Shown here: piece after piece, positions 36,187 to 46,902 of the stretch | How the letters are laid out: every line of letters starts with the position of its first letter | Numbering within the stretch: position 1 is the first letter of the stretch | Assembly (NCBI RefSeq): GCF_000803065.1 | Contig: NZ_JSXI01000016.1 | Coordinates: 1-64,000, forward strand | Origin: Sphingomonas sp. ERG5 | Lineage (GTDB): Bacteria; Pseudomonadota; Alphaproteobacteria; Sphingomonadales; Sphingomonadaceae | DNA: 64,000 nt | Direction: 5' to 3' | Notes under the pieces: generated by a model | Database searches by the model: none | Seen by the model: the letters and a program-made list of their open reading frames with translations, nothing else | What the model was told of the DNA's origin: nothing | Program-made: the position numbers and the translations under genes

Positions 36187-38058
36187 ATGAATATGCGGAT
36201 TCGCGGCTTCCTTTCTCTCGCGGCGGTATCGGTCGCCAGTGCCGCGCCGCTTGCCATTGCCCGACCGCAGGCGGCCCCGGCTGCCGCGCCCGCTGCGCAG
36301 TCGCCTTTCACCTTTGAAGAGGTGATGATACCGATGCGCGACGGGGCGAAGCTGCAGACCGTGATCTGGCGCCCGCGCGACGCGAAGGGGCCGTTGCCGA
36401 TCCTGCTGCAGCGCACGCCCTATGGCGTCCCGGACACCGTGCCACCCGCGATGCCGGACCGCTTCAGCGCGTTGGCGCAGGATGGCTATATCTTCGTCTT
36501 TCAGTCGATGCGCGGACGCTTCAAATCGGACGGCGTGTTCACGCTCTCCACCGCGATCAGGAAGGGCGCGAAAGCGGTCGACGAAGCGACGGATGCCTAT
36601 GATACGGTCGACTGGCTGGTGAAGAATGCCAAGCCGAACAACGGCAAGGTCGGGATGTGGGGCGTGTCCTATCCCGGCTTCGCCGCCGCAGTCGCGCTGG
36701 CCAAGCCACATCCTGCGCTGAAGGCGGTTTCGCCGCAGGCCGCATGGATCGATTATTGGCAGAATGACGATCTGCACCGCAATGGTGCGCTTCGCCTGAG
36801 CTATGCGACCGACTGGGTCTCTTCGCTGCAGTTGAGCAAGACCAATGATGTCGGGCCGGAATACGACACGCTCGACACCTATGACTGGTTCCTGCGCATG
36901 GGCACCGCCGAGGGTATCGACAAAGCGCAGTTCAAGGGCCGCTCGCCGATGTTCACCGCGCTCCTCGATCATCCCAATCACGACAGCTTTTACACCGACC
37001 AACGCTGGACCGATTCACTCGGCAAGACCGTCGTGCCAACGCTCAATGTCGCGGGCTATTGGGATCAGGAGGATCCATGGGGTTCCTGGCAGATCTATGC
37101 CCGGCAGAAGAAGAACGATCCCGATCATCTCAGCCAGATGGTCGCCGGCCCCTGGGCGCATGGCGGATGGCAGGGCAATACGTCGATGATCGGCCGCGTG
37201 CCGCTTGGCGGCGACAGCGGCAAGGATTTTCGCGACACGATTCAGGCGCCGTTCTTCGCCTATTGGCTCCATGGCAAAGGACCGCGGCCCGATTTCGAGG
37301 TGAAGAGCTTTCAGTCAGGATCGAACGCCTGGAAACAATATAAGAGCTGGCCGCCCGTGGAAGCCAGGGCGACCGATCTCTACTTCCACGCCGACGGGTC
37401 GCTATCCTTCACCGCGCCCGCCGCCGGGGAAGCATGCCGCGACTATCTGTCGGATCCGGCCAATCCGGTGCCGTTTCGCCCACGGCCGATCTCGAAGACT
37501 TATCCGCGCCCCGAATGGCGCTGGTGGGAGGCGGAGGATCAGCGCTTCGTCGATCATCGTCCCGATGTGCTGAGCTATGTCAGTGCGCCGCTCTCCGAAA
37601 ACCTGACCGTCACCGGCACGATCGTCGCGCAGTTGATGGCCGCGACCACCGGCACTGACAGTGACTTTGTCGTCAAGCTGATCGATGTGCTGCCCGACGA
37701 TTTTGCGCCGTTCAACTATGGCGCGCCGCTCGGTGCCTATCCGCAGCAACTGGGTGGCTATCAGTTCCCGATCGCGATGGAGGTGCGGCGCGGCAAGTTC
37801 CTGGCGAGCGGCACCGATCCGCAGCCACTCGTGCCGGGCAAGGTGACGGCATGGGACGTGCCGCTCAAGGATCACGACCATGTCTTCCTCAAGGGGCACC
37901 GGCTGATGGTGCAGATCCAGTCGAGCTGGTTCCCCGTCATCGATCGCAATCCGCAGAGCTTCGTGCCCAATATCGCGCGGGCGAAGCCGGGCGATTTCGT
38001 CAAGGCCACGCAAAGCGTGTGCTCGGGCTCGAAGATCGTGTTGCCGGTGATCAAATAG
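36187..38058 (+). CDS. Exported CocE/NonD-family hydrolase
   Basis: 623 residues from the ATG at 36187 (AGGGGTG ribosome site). Signal peptide ends around SAAPLAIARPQA. N-terminal X-Pro peptidase S15-type alpha/beta hydrolase domain with nucleophile GVSYPGFAAA (Ser about residue 160) and a PILLQRTPYG oxyanion-side stretch; C-terminal jelly-roll domain (about 420-620; LTVTGTIVAQLMAATTGTDS, HRLMVQIQSSWFPV). It is an acyl hydrolase or peptidase (cephalosporin/glutaryl-amidase or cocaine-esterase group); natural substrate unknown. Confidence 0.9.
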   Translation: MNMRIRGFLSLAAVSVASAAPLAIARPQAAPAAAPAAQSPFTFEEVMIPMRDGAKLQTVIWRPRDAKGPLPILLQRTPYGVPDTVPPAMPDRFSALAQDGYIFVFQSMRGRFKSDGVFTLSTAIRKGAKAVDEATDAYDTVDWLVKNAKPNNGKVGMWGVSYPGFAAAVALAKPHPALKAVSPQAAWIDYWQNDDLHRNGALRLSYATDWVSSLQLSKTNDVGPEYDTLDTYDWFLRMGTAEGIDKAQFKGRSPMFTALLDHPNHDSFYTDQRWTDSLGKTVVPTLNVAGYWDQEDPWGSWQIYARQKKNDPDHLSQMVAGPWAHGGWQGNTSMIGRVPLGGDSGKDFRDTIQAPFFAYWLHGKGPRPDFEVKSFQSGSNAWKQYKSWPPVEARATDLYFHADGSLSFTAPAAGEACRDYLSDPANPVPFRPRPISKTYPRPEWRWWEAEDQRFVDHRPDVLSYVSAPLSENLTVTGTIVAQLMAATTGTDSDFVVKLIDVLPDDFAPFNYGAPLGAYPQQLGGYQFPIAMEVRRGKFLASGTDPQPLVPGKVTAWDVPLKDHDHVFLKGHRLMVQIQSSWFPVIDRNPQSFVPNIARAKPGDFVKATQSVCSGSKIVLPVIK

Positions 38059-38082
38059 ATCCTCCCCCATCGGGGAGGATCT
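38057..38082. terminator. Bidirectional hairpin terminator
   Basis: AGATCCTCCCC and GGGGAGGATCT form a perfect 11-bp stem with loop CATC, exactly between the convergent ends of the CocE hydrolase and the ABC permease. There is no strong T-run on either strand. Confidence 0.75.
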
Positions 38083-38085
38083 GAA

Positions 38086-38862
38086 TCAGCTCTTCAGCCG
38101 GTATCCCGTCTTGAAGATCCACGCGATCACGCTGAGGCACAGGATCATGAACAACGCCGTGACGCCAAGGCTGATGCCGACGCTGACATCGCCCTTATCG
38201 AAGAAGCTCCAGCGGAACCCGCTGACCAGATAGACCACTGGATTGAACAGGCTGATCGTCTGCCAGGGCTGAGGCAGCATGCTGATCGAATAGAATGCGC
38301 CACCCAGGAAGGTCAGCGGCGTGATCAGCAATGCGGGCACGAAGTTCAATTGCTCGAAGCCCTTGGCCCATACCCCGATGATGAAGCCGAACAGGCTGAA
38401 CGTCACGCTGGTCAGCACCAGGAACGCCAGCATCGCGAACGGATGCGCGATCGGCAGCGGTACGAACAGCATCGCGGTGATCAGGATGATCAGCCCGAGG
38501 ATCACCGACTTGGTGGTCGCGGCGCCGACATAACCCAGCACCATTTCCATCGCCGACACCGGGGCGGAAAGCAGTTCATAGATCGTCCCGGTGAATTTGG
38601 GGAAGTAGATGCCGATCGACGCGTTGGAGATGCTTTGCGTCAGCAGCGACATCATGATCAGCCCCGGCACGATGAAGCTGCCATAGCCGACGCCGTCGAC
38701 CGTCTGCATGCGGCTGCCGATCGCGCCGCCGAACACGACGAAATACAGCGAGGTGGTGATGACCGGCGTGACCAGGCTCTGCCACAAAGTGCGCAGCGCG
38801 CGCGCCATTTCGAAGCGATAGATCGCCCAGACGCCATGCGCGTTGAAACTGTGTCCGCTCAT
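38086..38862 (-). CDS. ABC-2 type transporter permease
   Basis: 258 residues, six hydrophobic segments, ABC2_membrane pattern with the [20 protein letters not shown] opening, [18 protein letters not shown] and the [14 protein letters not shown] loop as in YadH-type permeases. It starts in an ATGA overlap with the ATPase gene upstream. The pair probably exports a lipid, polysaccharide or drug; the substrate is not readable. Confidence 0.9.
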   Translation of the reverse strand: MSGHSFNAHGVWAIYRFEMARALRTLWQSLVTPVITTSLYFVVFGGAIGSRMQTVDGVGYGSFIVPGLIMMSLLTQSISNASIGIYFPKFTGTIYELLSAPVSAMEMVLGYVGAATTKSVILGLIILITAMLFVPLPIAHPFAMLAFLVLTSVTFSLFGFIIGVWAKGFEQLNFVPALLITPLTFLGGAFYSISMLPQPWQTISLFNPVVYLVSGFRWSFFDKGDVSVGISLGVTALFMILCLSVIAWIFKTGYRLKS

Positions 38863-39806
38863 GCTGCCACCCCCGTCTGAGTCTGACCCTGGGCAACAAG
38901 ATCGACGAAAATATCCTCCAGCGACGATTTGCTCGTCTCCAGATCCTTGAAGCCGATGCCGATCTCGGCAAGCTTGCGCAGCAGCGACGGGATTCCGGTG
39001 CGCTCGCTGGTCGCGTCGAAGATATAGAGGAGTTTCTTGCCGTCATCCTCCAGCTCGAGATGCCACTCCTCCAGCTCGGGCGGGATCACGGTCATCGGTT
39101 CCTGGAGCGCGATCAGCATCTGACGCTTGCCCAGTCGCTTCATCAGTTCGGTCTTGCGCTCGACGAGAATCAATCTGCCCTTGTCGATCACGCCCACCCG
39201 GTCGGCCATTTCTTCGGCCTCTTCGATATAATGGGTGGTGAGAATGATCGTCGTGCCCTTGTCGCGCAGCCGGTGGATCAGTTTCCACATGTCGCGGCGC
39301 AAGGAGACGTCGACGCCGGCGGTCGGTTCGTCGAGGAACAGGATGTCGGGCTCGTGGCTCAGCGCCTTGGCGATCAGCACGCGGCGCTTCATGCCGCCGG
39401 ACAGTTCCATGATCCTGGCGTCACGCTTGTCCCACAAGGACAGGTCGCGGAGAATTTCCTCGATATAGGCATCATGGCCCGACCGACCGAACAGGCGACG
39501 GCTGAACTTGACCGTCGCCAGCACGGTTTCGAACATGTCGACCGACAATTCCTGCGGCACCAGCCCGACGAGCCGGCGCGCGGCGCGGAATTCATGGATG
39601 GCGTCATGCCCCATCACCATGACCGAGCCGGTCGATGGCGTGACGATGCCGCAAATGATGCTGATCAGCGTCGTTTTGCCCGCGCCATTGGGCCCGAGCA
39701 GTGCGAAGATCTCGCCCTTGGCGATGTCGAGGTCGACCGAATGCAGCGCGGTCGTACCCGACCCATAGGTCTTGGATACGCCGCTGACGGAGAGAATGGT
39801 GTCCAC
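38859..39806 (-). CDS. ABC transporter ATP-binding protein
   Basis: 315 residues with Walker [14 protein letters not shown]-loop (GLVPQEL), signature [16 protein letters not shown], Walker [13 protein letters not shown] and switch His in [16 protein letters not shown]; the last 90 residues are a CcmA/YadG-type extension. It is partner of the permease encoded directly downstream with a 4-base overlap. Confidence 0.92.
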   Translation of the reverse strand: MDTILSVSGVSKTYGSGTTALHSVDLDIAKGEIFALLGPNGAGKTTLISIICGIVTPSTGSVMVMGHDAIHEFRAARRLVGLVPQELSVDMFETVLATVKFSRRLFGRSGHDAYIEEILRDLSLWDKRDARIMELSGGMKRRVLIAKALSHEPDILFLDEPTAGVDVSLRRDMWKLIHRLRDKGTTIILTTHYIEEAEEMADRVGVIDKGRLILVERKTELMKRLGKRQMLIALQEPMTVIPPELEEWHLELEDDGKKLLYIFDATSERTGIPSLLRKLAEIGIGFKDLETSKSSLEDIFVDLVAQGQTQTGVAA

Positions 39807-39868
39807 TTGGCCCCCTTTTAGGATGGGCCTTAAGTAGGACTGCGATGGTCCCGCTTCAATTGCGTGGG

Positions 39869-40615
39869 CTAGCTCTTTTCGCGCGCCGCCTTGACCGCTT
39901 TCTCCAGCTCTTCAAGCGTCAGGGCTGACGAAGCGACCTTGTCGCCGATCACCCAGCTCGGCGTGCCGGTCAGCCCCAATTGCTGCGCGATGTTGCGGTT
40001 CGCAGCGATTTCCGCTTCGGCGCGGGGCGTCATTGCCGCCGCCTTGGCCATATCCAGCCCGGCCTGCTTGGCGGCAGCCGCCATGCTCTGGGGGGTGAGT
40101 GGGCCGCCGGCATAAAGCGCGTCGTGAAACACCTTGAACTTGCCCTGTTCGGCTGCGGCGAGGCTCAGCTTCGCCGCGATGATACTTTCTTCGCTCAGGA
40201 TGGGAAATTCGCGGAATACGATCTTCACCTTGGGGTCGCGCTCGATCAATTTGGCGATGGCCGGCAGGCTGGCGCGGCAATAGCCGCAATTATAGTCATA
40301 ATATTCGACCAGCGTGACATCGCCCTTCGGATTGCCGATCCAGGCTCCGCCGAACGGCTCGAGGATCGCCTGGCGGTTGGCGGAAATCAATTTGCCCATT
40401 TCGCGATCACGCAACCGGTCCATCGCTTCGGGGATGAGCTCGGGATGGGCAAGGACATAGTCCCGCACCACCGCCTCGACGCGCGCGGTGTCGGTTGCAC
40501 TCAATGCGTTGGGCACGATACGCTGCAGGCCCCACATCGCGCCCGCGCCGACCAGCGCGGCGAGCAGGATGGCGCCGGCCAGCGCCAGCGGATTTCTGGG
40601 CAATCGATCGATCAT
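39869..40615 (-). CDS. DsbA-family thiol-disulfide protein
   Basis: 248 residues: one N-terminal membrane anchor or signal ([20 protein letters not shown]), a helical dimerisation-like region, then a thioredoxin fold with active site [13 protein letters not shown] and cis-Pro loop GTPSWVIGD. The arrangement resembles ScsC/Com1-type periplasmic oxidoreductases. It begins 28 bp after the M48 peptidase, so both probably serve envelope protein quality control. Confidence 0.88.
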   Translation of the reverse strand: MIDRLPRNPLALAGAILLAALVGAGAMWGLQRIVPNALSATDTARVEAVVRDYVLAHPELIPEAMDRLRDREMGKLISANRQAILEPFGGAWIGNPKGDVTLVEYYDYNCGYCRASLPAIAKLIERDPKVKIVFREFPILSEESIIAAKLSLAAAEQGKFKVFHDALYAGGPLTPQSMAAAAKQAGLDMAKAAAMTPRAEAEIAANRNIAQQLGLTGTPSWVIGDKVASSALTLEELEKAVKAAREKS

Positions 40616-40643
40616 TGCTGCTACTTCTCTGGTTCGCCGCCGC

Positions 40644-42005
40644 TCATCGGCGTTTGAATTTCTTCGGATTCTCGTCGATGTCGTTCTGCGCCGTCATCGC
40701 GATGTCTTGCGCACGAATCCAGTCGCTGCTGTTGGGCGATAGCCCGGCCATCGCGCCACGCGCCGTATAAGCGGCGGTCGGTGAATCGCCGCGCATGCTC
40801 GCGGTCTCCGCGCTGGCCAGCAAGGCGCGGGGCTGATCGCCGGTCAGTTCGTACACCGTGCCAAGCTGGAACCAGGCGAACGGATTCTGGTCGTCGCGCG
40901 CGATGGCGCCGCGCAGCACTGTCACTGCTTCGGGATAGTTTGTCTTGTTCTCGGTGGCGATCAACGCATGGCCGAAAGTCGTCGCGATCAACGGCGAATT
41001 GTCCGACCGGCGCGTGGCTTCACGCAATGGCACCAACGCGTCGACCGGCTTGCCTGCCTCAAGCAGGATCTGGCCCTGGATCTCGAGGAAATACGGATCG
41101 TGCGGATCGGCCTTGATCAGCGCCGCGGCCTCGGCATCGGCTTTTTGGGGATAGCCCGACTTATGCCAGGCATAGGCGCGGGCATAATGGGCGTAGACGC
41201 TCTGATCCTGATCGGGGAAGACGTTCAATGTCGTCTTGGGATCCGAGACGAAGCCGAGCAGCTTTGCTTTGACGCGCTTGAACCGGATTTCCAGCGCCGG
41301 ATCGAGCTTCGCGTTCCAGGAGGGCGCGGATTCCAGATCGTGCGTCAGGTTGGCGATGCGCGCGCCGCTCAGCGGATGGCTCTGCGCATAGGGATCGATA
41401 TTCTTCACCCCATAGGCATATTCCTGGTTCTGCAGCTTCTTGAAGAAGCTGATCATACCCTTGCCAGTGATCCCCGATGCATTGAGATAACGCGCACCCG
41501 CCGCATCCGCGCTCGATTCCTGGATGCGGGTGAAGGCCAGAAACTTGCCCATTGCCGCTTGCTTACCGGCTTGCAGGATGCCGATCCCGGCATCTCCCGC
41601 GCCGGCGGCGATTGCGGCCAAGCCCAGTACCATGCTGACGATCGAAATGCCCATCGCCGGCTTCGTGCCAGCGTCCTGCAGCACGACATGGCCATCGGCG
41701 ATATGGCCGAGTTCGTGCGCGATGACGCCCTGTACCTGATTGGCATTGTCGGCCGCCTGGAGCAGCCCGGAATGGACATAGACGGTTTGCCCGCCCGCGA
41801 CGAAGGCATTGATCGAATCGTCATTGATCAGAACGACGCGGACATTGCGCGGGCTCAGCCCGGCCGCGATGATCAGCGGCCGCGACATGTCGTTGAACAT
41901 TGCCTCGGTTTCCGCATCGCGCAGGATCGACTGCGCCACGGCGGGCTGTGCCCAGAGGAGAAGAGCGGCCGTCAGACCAGCGAGAATCCGCTTCATGCCT
42001 GACAT
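40644..42005 (-). CDS. Exported M48 metalloprotease with TPR domain (BepA-like)
   Basis: 453 residues from the ATG at 42005 (GGAAGAAG ribosome site). Signal peptide ends QPAVAQ. Peptidase M48 site VIAHELGHIADGHV with third ligand Glu in RIQESSADAAGARYL; DPYAQSHPLSGARI is the typical post-catalytic HP motif. The C-terminal 180 residues carry TPR-like repeats. By family it degrades or helps assemble misfolded outer-membrane proteins in the periplasm. Confidence 0.92.
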   Translation of the reverse strand: MSGMKRILAGLTAALLLWAQPAVAQSILRDAETEAMFNDMSRPLIIAAGLSPRNVRVVLINDDSINAFVAGGQTVYVHSGLLQAADNANQVQGVIAHELGHIADGHVVLQDAGTKPAMGISIVSMVLGLAAIAAGAGDAGIGILQAGKQAAMGKFLAFTRIQESSADAAGARYLNASGITGKGMISFFKKLQNQEYAYGVKNIDPYAQSHPLSGARIANLTHDLESAPSWNAKLDPALEIRFKRVKAKLLGFVSDPKTTLNVFPDQDQSVYAHYARAYAWHKSGYPQKADAEAAALIKADPHDPYFLEIQGQILLEAGKPVDALVPLREATRRSDNSPLIATTFGHALIATENKTNYPEAVTVLRGAIARDDQNPFAWFQLGTVYELTGDQPRALLASAETASMRGDSPTAAYTARGAMAGLSPNSSDWIRAQDIAMTAQNDIDENPKKFKRR

Positions 42006-42101
42006 ATTGACGCTTCTTCCAGCTCTGGCAACGGGGGAAGGGCCGTCTGTGGCGGGACATCGCTGAATAACGGGTGAAGCGGGCACCCTTGAAATGGAAA
42101 C

Positions 42102-42130
42102 AGCGGCGAAGGCATCAAGCCTTCGCCGCT
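42102..42130 (-). terminator. Hairpin terminator downstream of rne
   Basis: AGCGGCGAAGGC and GCCTTCGCCGCT form a perfect 12-bp stem with a 5-nt loop; on the minus strand it follows the rne stop by about 40 bp and is trailed by GTTTCC. Confidence 0.75.
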
Positions 42131-42172
42131 GCTATCCGTCGTATCCTCCCTCGAAGGAGAGGCTATCCCGAC

Positions 42173-44929
42173 TTACGCCCCGAAGGTGCGCTGCCACCAG
42201 CCGCGGCGCGGCGAGCCGGCCTCGCCCGGGTCGGCATCATTGGCTGCATCGCCCGGGCCTGCCGCCGGATCGGCAGCGGCCGCACTATCAAGTCCGTCAG
42301 CGAGCGGGATGGCCCGCATGTCGGATTCATCTGGCTGAGCTGCCTCGGCTGCCGCGCCGGCCTTTTTGCGCGGCGCGCGACGCTTGGCCTTGGGTGCTGC
42401 CTCCTCGATCACCGGCTCGGGCACAGGTGCGGGGGTTTCGACCGGAGCCGCAGCGGCAGTAGCAGCCTTGGCCTTGCGCACGCGCTTGGGCTTGGCCGGC
42501 GCTTCGGCTTCGGCTTCGGCGACGGGCGCCTCGACCGGGGCTTCAGCAACCACTGCCGGCGCTTCGGCCGCTTCGCGCGCCTTGGGCCGGCGGCGACCCT
42601 TTTTCGGCGCTTCGACCGGTTCGGCCTCGGCCGCCGGCTCTGCCACCAGTGCTTCGATCTCCGTCTCCACGGAAGCCTCGTCGGTGGCGATTACTTCGCC
42701 GCCCTCGTTGGTCCGCTCGCCCTCGGTGCGACGACCGCCACGACGACCGCGACGCCCGCGACGGCGGCGGCCTTCGCCGTCACCGGCAGACTGTTCACCC
42801 GTCGCATCGACTGCGCCGGCTTCGGTATCCCCGGCTGCATCTTCGAGCGCATCCTCAGCATCGGCCGCGGCATTGGCCTGTTCGGCGGCGGCATCGCCCT
42901 CGGGCGTGCCATCGCCCTCGACGCGATTACGGCCGCGACGTCCGCGACGGCGACGACGGCGGCGTGAACCACCCTCATCATCGCCCGACCGCTCGGGACG
43001 CTCGCTTCGGTCGCTCCCGCGATCACCGCGTTCGCGTGCCTTGCGCGGCTCTTCGGCTTCATCTTCCTCGACGTCATCGATTTCGTCCTCGATATCCTCG
43101 GGAACGTCCTCGTCGAATTCTTCGATCGGCGCGTCGAAGCGCGGCGCATGTGCTGGCGGCGGTCCGGAGACCTCGACCGACATGCGCGCCCCTTCCTGCT
43201 CGCCATCGGGTGCGACTTCGATCTTCACGCCGTAGCGATCCTCGATCTCGGCCAGTTCTGCGCGCTTGCGGTTGAGCAGGTAGAACGCCGCTTCCATGCT
43301 GGCGCGCAACGTGACTTCGGAACCCCGGCCACGCGCGGCCTCATCCTCGATCATGCGCAGCGCCGACAGGCCGGCCGACGATGCGGTGCGTACCAGGCCG
43401 GTGCCCTCGCAATGCGGGCACTGGCGAGTCGAGGCTTCGAGCACGCCGGTACGCAGCCGCTGACGGCTCATTTCCATCAGGCCGAAGCTGGAGATGCGGC
43501 CGACCTGGATTCGGGCGCGATCGTTCTTCAGCGCCTCCTTCATCGCCTTCTCGACCTTCCGGACATTGGAGCCATTGTCCATGTCGATAAAGTCGATGAC
43601 GACGAGGCCGGCCATGTCGCGCAGGCGCAACTGGCGGGCGATTTCCTGCGTCGCTTCCAGGTTGGTCGCGGTCGCGGTCTGCTCGATCGAATGCTCGCGC
43701 GTCGAGCGGCCGGAGTTAATGTCGATCGACACCAACGCCTCGGTCGGGTTGATCACCAGATAGCCGCCCGATTTCAGCTGCACCACCGGATGATACATCG
43801 CGCCGAGTTGATCCTCAACATGCGCGCGCTGGAACAGCGGCACGGGATCGGAATAATGCTTCACCTTGCGCGCATGGCTCGGCATCAGCAGCTTCATGAA
43901 GTCCTTGGCGTGACGATACCCATGCTCGCCCTCGACAATCACTTCGTCGATCTCGCGATTATAGATGTCGCGGATCGCACGTTTGATCAGGTCGCTGTCG
44001 CCATAGACCAGCGCCGGCGCCGAGGATTGCAACGTCGTGTCGCGAATCCCGTCCCACAGCCGCGCGAGATAGTCGAAGTCGCGCTTGATCTCGACCTTGG
44101 TGCGCTGCAACCCGGCGGTGCGTACGATGCAGCCCATCGACGGCGGCAGCTTCATGTCGGCCATGATCGACTTCAGCCGCTTGCGGTCGCCTGCATTGCT
44201 GATCTTGCGGCTGATCCCGCCGCCATGCGACGTGTTGGGCATGAGCACGCAATAACGGCCGGCGAGTGACAAATAGGTGGTCAGCGCGGCACCCTTGTTG
44301 CCGCGCTCTTCCTTGACGACCTGCACCAGCAGTACCTGACGACGGCGGATCACGTCCTGGATCTTGTAGCGGCGGCGCAGATTCATGCGGCGCTCGCGCA
44401 AATCGTCGACCGCGTCGTCGGATGCGCCGCGCTTGCGGCGCCCGCGCGAGCGGCCGCCCTCTTCCGCGGCGACTTCGGCCTGCACGCCGCCGTCATCCTC
44501 GAACCGCTCTACCGTCTCTTCGTCGATATCGCCGTCATGGTCATGGGCGTCATGATCGTGATCATGCTCGTCGTCATAATCGTCGCCATGCAGCTCATCC
44601 TGCGCATCCTGTTCGGCACGCAGCGCGGCTTCCTCGGCGGCATGCTCCGCCTCTTCGCGAAGCAGGGCTTCGCGGTCTTCCTTGGGGATCTGATAATAGT
44701 CGGGGTGGATTTCGCTGAACGCCAGGAAGCCATGGCGATTGCCGCCATAGTCGATGAACGCCGCCTGCAGCGACGGTTCGACCCTGGTAACCTTGGCTAG
44801 ATAGATATTCCCTTTGAGCTGCTTGCGCTCGGCGGACTCGAAATCAAACTCTTCGATCCGGTTCCCTTTGACGACCGCCACACGGGTTTCTTCCCGGTGG
44901 CGTGCGTCGATCAGCATACGCGTGGTCAT
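42173..44929 (-). CDS. rne: Ribonuclease E/G
   Basis: 918 residues from the ATG at 44929 (MTTRMLIDARHREETRVAVV). The S1 domain (about 38-210) is interrupted by an insertion of about 95 residues, acidic and containing HDHDHDAHDHDG (about 122-133). The catalytic DNase I-like part has metal-binding Asp in VSIDINSGRST and VVIDFIDMDNG; the zinc link is CPHCEGTG. The C-terminal third (about 590-918) is a low-complexity scaffold alternating acidic and Arg-rich blocks (RRRRRRGRRGRNR; RRRGRRGRRGGRR), ending WWQRTFGA. It is the central endonuclease of mRNA decay and rRNA processing; the tail should organise a degradosome and RNA binding. Confidence 0.93.
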   Translation of the reverse strand: MTTRMLIDARHREETRVAVVKGNRIEEFDFESAERKQLKGNIYLAKVTRVEPSLQAAFIDYGGNRHGFLAFSEIHPDYYQIPKEDREALLREEAEHAAEEAALRAEQDAQDELHGDDYDDEHDHDHDAHDHDGDIDEETVERFEDDGGVQAEVAAEEGGRSRGRRKRGASDDAVDDLRERRMNLRRRYKIQDVIRRRQVLLVQVVKEERGNKGAALTTYLSLAGRYCVLMPNTSHGGGISRKISNAGDRKRLKSIMADMKLPPSMGCIVRTAGLQRTKVEIKRDFDYLARLWDGIRDTTLQSSAPALVYGDSDLIKRAIRDIYNREIDEVIVEGEHGYRHAKDFMKLLMPSHARKVKHYSDPVPLFQRAHVEDQLGAMYHPVVQLKSGGYLVINPTEALVSIDINSGRSTREHSIEQTATATNLEATQEIARQLRLRDMAGLVVIDFIDMDNGSNVRKVEKAMKEALKNDRARIQVGRISSFGLMEMSRQRLRTGVLEASTRQCPHCEGTGLVRTASSAGLSALRMIEDEAARGRGSEVTLRASMEAAFYLLNRKRAELAEIEDRYGVKIEVAPDGEQEGARMSVEVSGPPPAHAPRFDAPIEEFDEDVPEDIEDEIDDVEEDEAEEPRKARERGDRGSDRSERPERSGDDEGGSRRRRRRRGRRGRNRVEGDGTPEGDAAAEQANAAADAEDALEDAAGDTEAGAVDATGEQSAGDGEGRRRRGRRGRRGGRRTEGERTNEGGEVIATDEASVETEIEALVAEPAAEAEPVEAPKKGRRRPKAREAAEAPAVVAEAPVEAPVAEAEAEAPAKPKRVRKAKAATAAAAPVETPAPVPEPVIEEAAPKAKRRAPRKKAGAAAEAAQPDESDMRAIPLADGLDSAAAADPAAGPGDAANDADPGEAGSPRRGWWQRTFGA

Positions 44930-45443
44930 TGAATATTCTCCGGGCGCGCGGTCCGGGGCTTGGCCGGAACAGGCCGGGCCGGTGAGGCCGCGCGCGATTG
45001 TGATGGCCGTCGTGCCGGGCGGAAGAGCCGCCGGGCCCGGACATGCCGCTGTTGTTGAGATTAGGGGTGTCGAAATGTGCCTCTGCTCGCAGCGCACGCC
45101 TGGGCGCATGGCCCGTGGCACCTGACACGCCCACGATCCCGCCGGTCGAAACCGGTCGGTGCGGGCGGGAAAGGAAATGCGTCATTGCGAACTTCAACCT
45201 GGAAAGACCACACCCGGGAAGCCGGGGCGGCCGTTGGACCGGATTCGGCGCATGAACATTGCGCTTACCGGTGCAATTTCGCATCTAGCACCGGACGTTC
45301 CGCGCAGCAACCGGCACGTTTCTGCCGTCCTTCCGGCAATTTCATGCCGAACGCGCTGTTAACTGTCTCGCTTCACCGTGTTGGAAGGGGACGGGCATTA
45401 TCCAGCCAATTGTCATTACTGTTTCGAATGGGACCCCCCGCCC
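44930..45443. other. Divergent intergenic region with long rne leader
   Basis: 514 bp separate the divergent starts of rne and the amidase. Small frames in it have no family features. By analogy with other RNase E genes, which are autoregulated through long 5' leaders, part of this probably is the rne untranslated leader (inference). Several short GC-rich dyads are visible on the rne side, including CCGGTTTCGACCGG (45143-45156). Confidence 0.4.
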
Positions 45444-46700
45444 ATGTATTTTCGCTGGACCGCGCCACCATCGGCGCGGCATTACACTCGTGTGTCCTTC
45501 TTCCTGACCCTTCTGGCATGCTGGCTTGCCGGCACCCCCAGCTGGGCGGCGTCGGTGGAGCGCGTCGAGGTCAAGAGCAACCGTATCGTGGTGCATTTCG
45601 ACGAGCGCATCGTCGATGCGTCGATGTTCATGCTCGCCGGGCCCAATCGCATCGCGCTCGACCTGAGCGGCGCGACACCGGGCGGGCGGACCAGCACCGG
45701 TGGCCCGGTCAGTTCGATCCGTCAGGCGCCCCGTGGTGAAGACGGCGCGCGCGTCGTCTTCGATCTGGCGCGCCCGGCGATCGTCACTGAAGGGGTATTC
45801 GGCCGCGATGGCCGTGACCTGACGCTTGAGTTGCGCACTGTCGACGACGCCCGTTTCGCGCGTGCCGCGGCCGAAGGACGGATGAGCTTCCTGCCGCCGT
45901 TCAACAGCTTCGGCTCGACCCCGGCGCCGCGCCGCTATGAAGTGACGGTCCCCGTGCCCAGGCCGAGCAAGACGCTCGCGTTGCCGGCCGTCTATGGCGA
46001 TGACGACAGCCGTCCGCTGGTGGTGATCGATGCCGGCCATGGCGGGGTCGATCCCGGCGCGATTTCCCCCGATAGCGGCTTGCGCGAAAAGGATGTGACG
46101 CTGCGCATCGCCAAGGCGATCCGTGACGAACTGCTGCGCTCGGGCCGGGTGCGCGTCGCGCTGACTCGCGATGACGATCGTTTCCTGATCCTCCAGGAGC
46201 GCTATGGCATCGCGCGCAAGTTGAAGGCGAACCTGTTCATCTCGATTCATTGCGACAGCGTTGGATCCGGAACCGCGAGCGGCGCATCGGTCTATACGCT
46301 GTCGGAGGTCGCTTCGGACAAGGAATCGGCGCGGCTCGCGGCGCGCGAGAACAAGGCCGACATCATCTCCGGCGTGGATCTCGGCAGCACCACCACTGAC
46401 ATCTCGTCGATCCTTATCGACCTGACGCAACGCGAAACGATGAACAGTTCGGCGAACTTCGCCCGGTTGCTTGGTCGCGAAGCCCAGCCGCTGATACCGC
46501 TCAAGGCAAACTTCCACCGCATGGCGTCGCTGATGGTGCTGAAGGCTCCCGACATGCCGTCGATCCTGTTCGAGACCGGCTATATCTCCAATCCGAACGA
46601 CGCCGCGTTCATCGATTCCCCCGATGGCCGCAAGCGTATCGCGCAAAGCGTACGCCGCGCAGTCGAAGTTCATTTCGCCAGGCGGCTGGCATCGAACTGA
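45444..46700 (+). CDS. N-acetylmuramoyl-L-alanine amidase (Amidase_3) with AMIN domain
   Basis: 418 residues from the ATG at 45444. Signal peptide (VSFFLTLLACWLAGTPSWAA), an AMIN domain (about 35-135; VERVEVKSNRIVVHFDERIV) for envelope targeting, then Amidase_3 with zinc ligands in VVIDAGHGGVDPGA, a Glu in GLREKDVTL, His in ISIHCDSV and catalytic Glu in LFETGYISN. It cleaves the amide between MurNAc and the stem peptide during cell separation, like AmiC. The ribosome site is weak. Confidence 0.92.
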   Translation: MYFRWTAPPSARHYTRVSFFLTLLACWLAGTPSWAASVERVEVKSNRIVVHFDERIVDASMFMLAGPNRIALDLSGATPGGRTSTGGPVSSIRQAPRGEDGARVVFDLARPAIVTEGVFGRDGRDLTLELRTVDDARFARAAAEGRMSFLPPFNSFGSTPAPRRYEVTVPVPRPSKTLALPAVYGDDDSRPLVVIDAGHGGVDPGAISPDSGLREKDVTLRIAKAIRDELLRSGRVRVALTRDDDRFLILQERYGIARKLKANLFISIHCDSVGSGTASGASVYTLSEVASDKESARLAARENKADIISGVDLGSTTTDISSILIDLTQRETMNSSANFARLLGREAQPLIPLKANFHRMASLMVLKAPDMPSILFETGYISNPNDAAFIDSPDGRKRIAQSVRRAVEVHFARRLASN

Positions 46701-46902
46701 CCCTATTGCCGGGACGGCCGGTCCGATCGCGAGCCCCAAACCGCGATCACTGCGTCCACCGTCCCGGCAAACCTGAACGAACCATCGCCCACTGACAATG
46801 TTCGCGACACTTTTCCCGCCTTTGCGGGACATCCGTGCGACAGGCGGCTTTCATAACTCCTTTCAGGCCGGTCGGACCGGCCGAGTAAAAGGAGTGAGGG
46901 TT

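Noticed and set aside
42366..44269. Plus-strand frames opposite rne
   Set aside because: Antisense to low-complexity Arg/Glu-rich sequence of RNase E; no domain.
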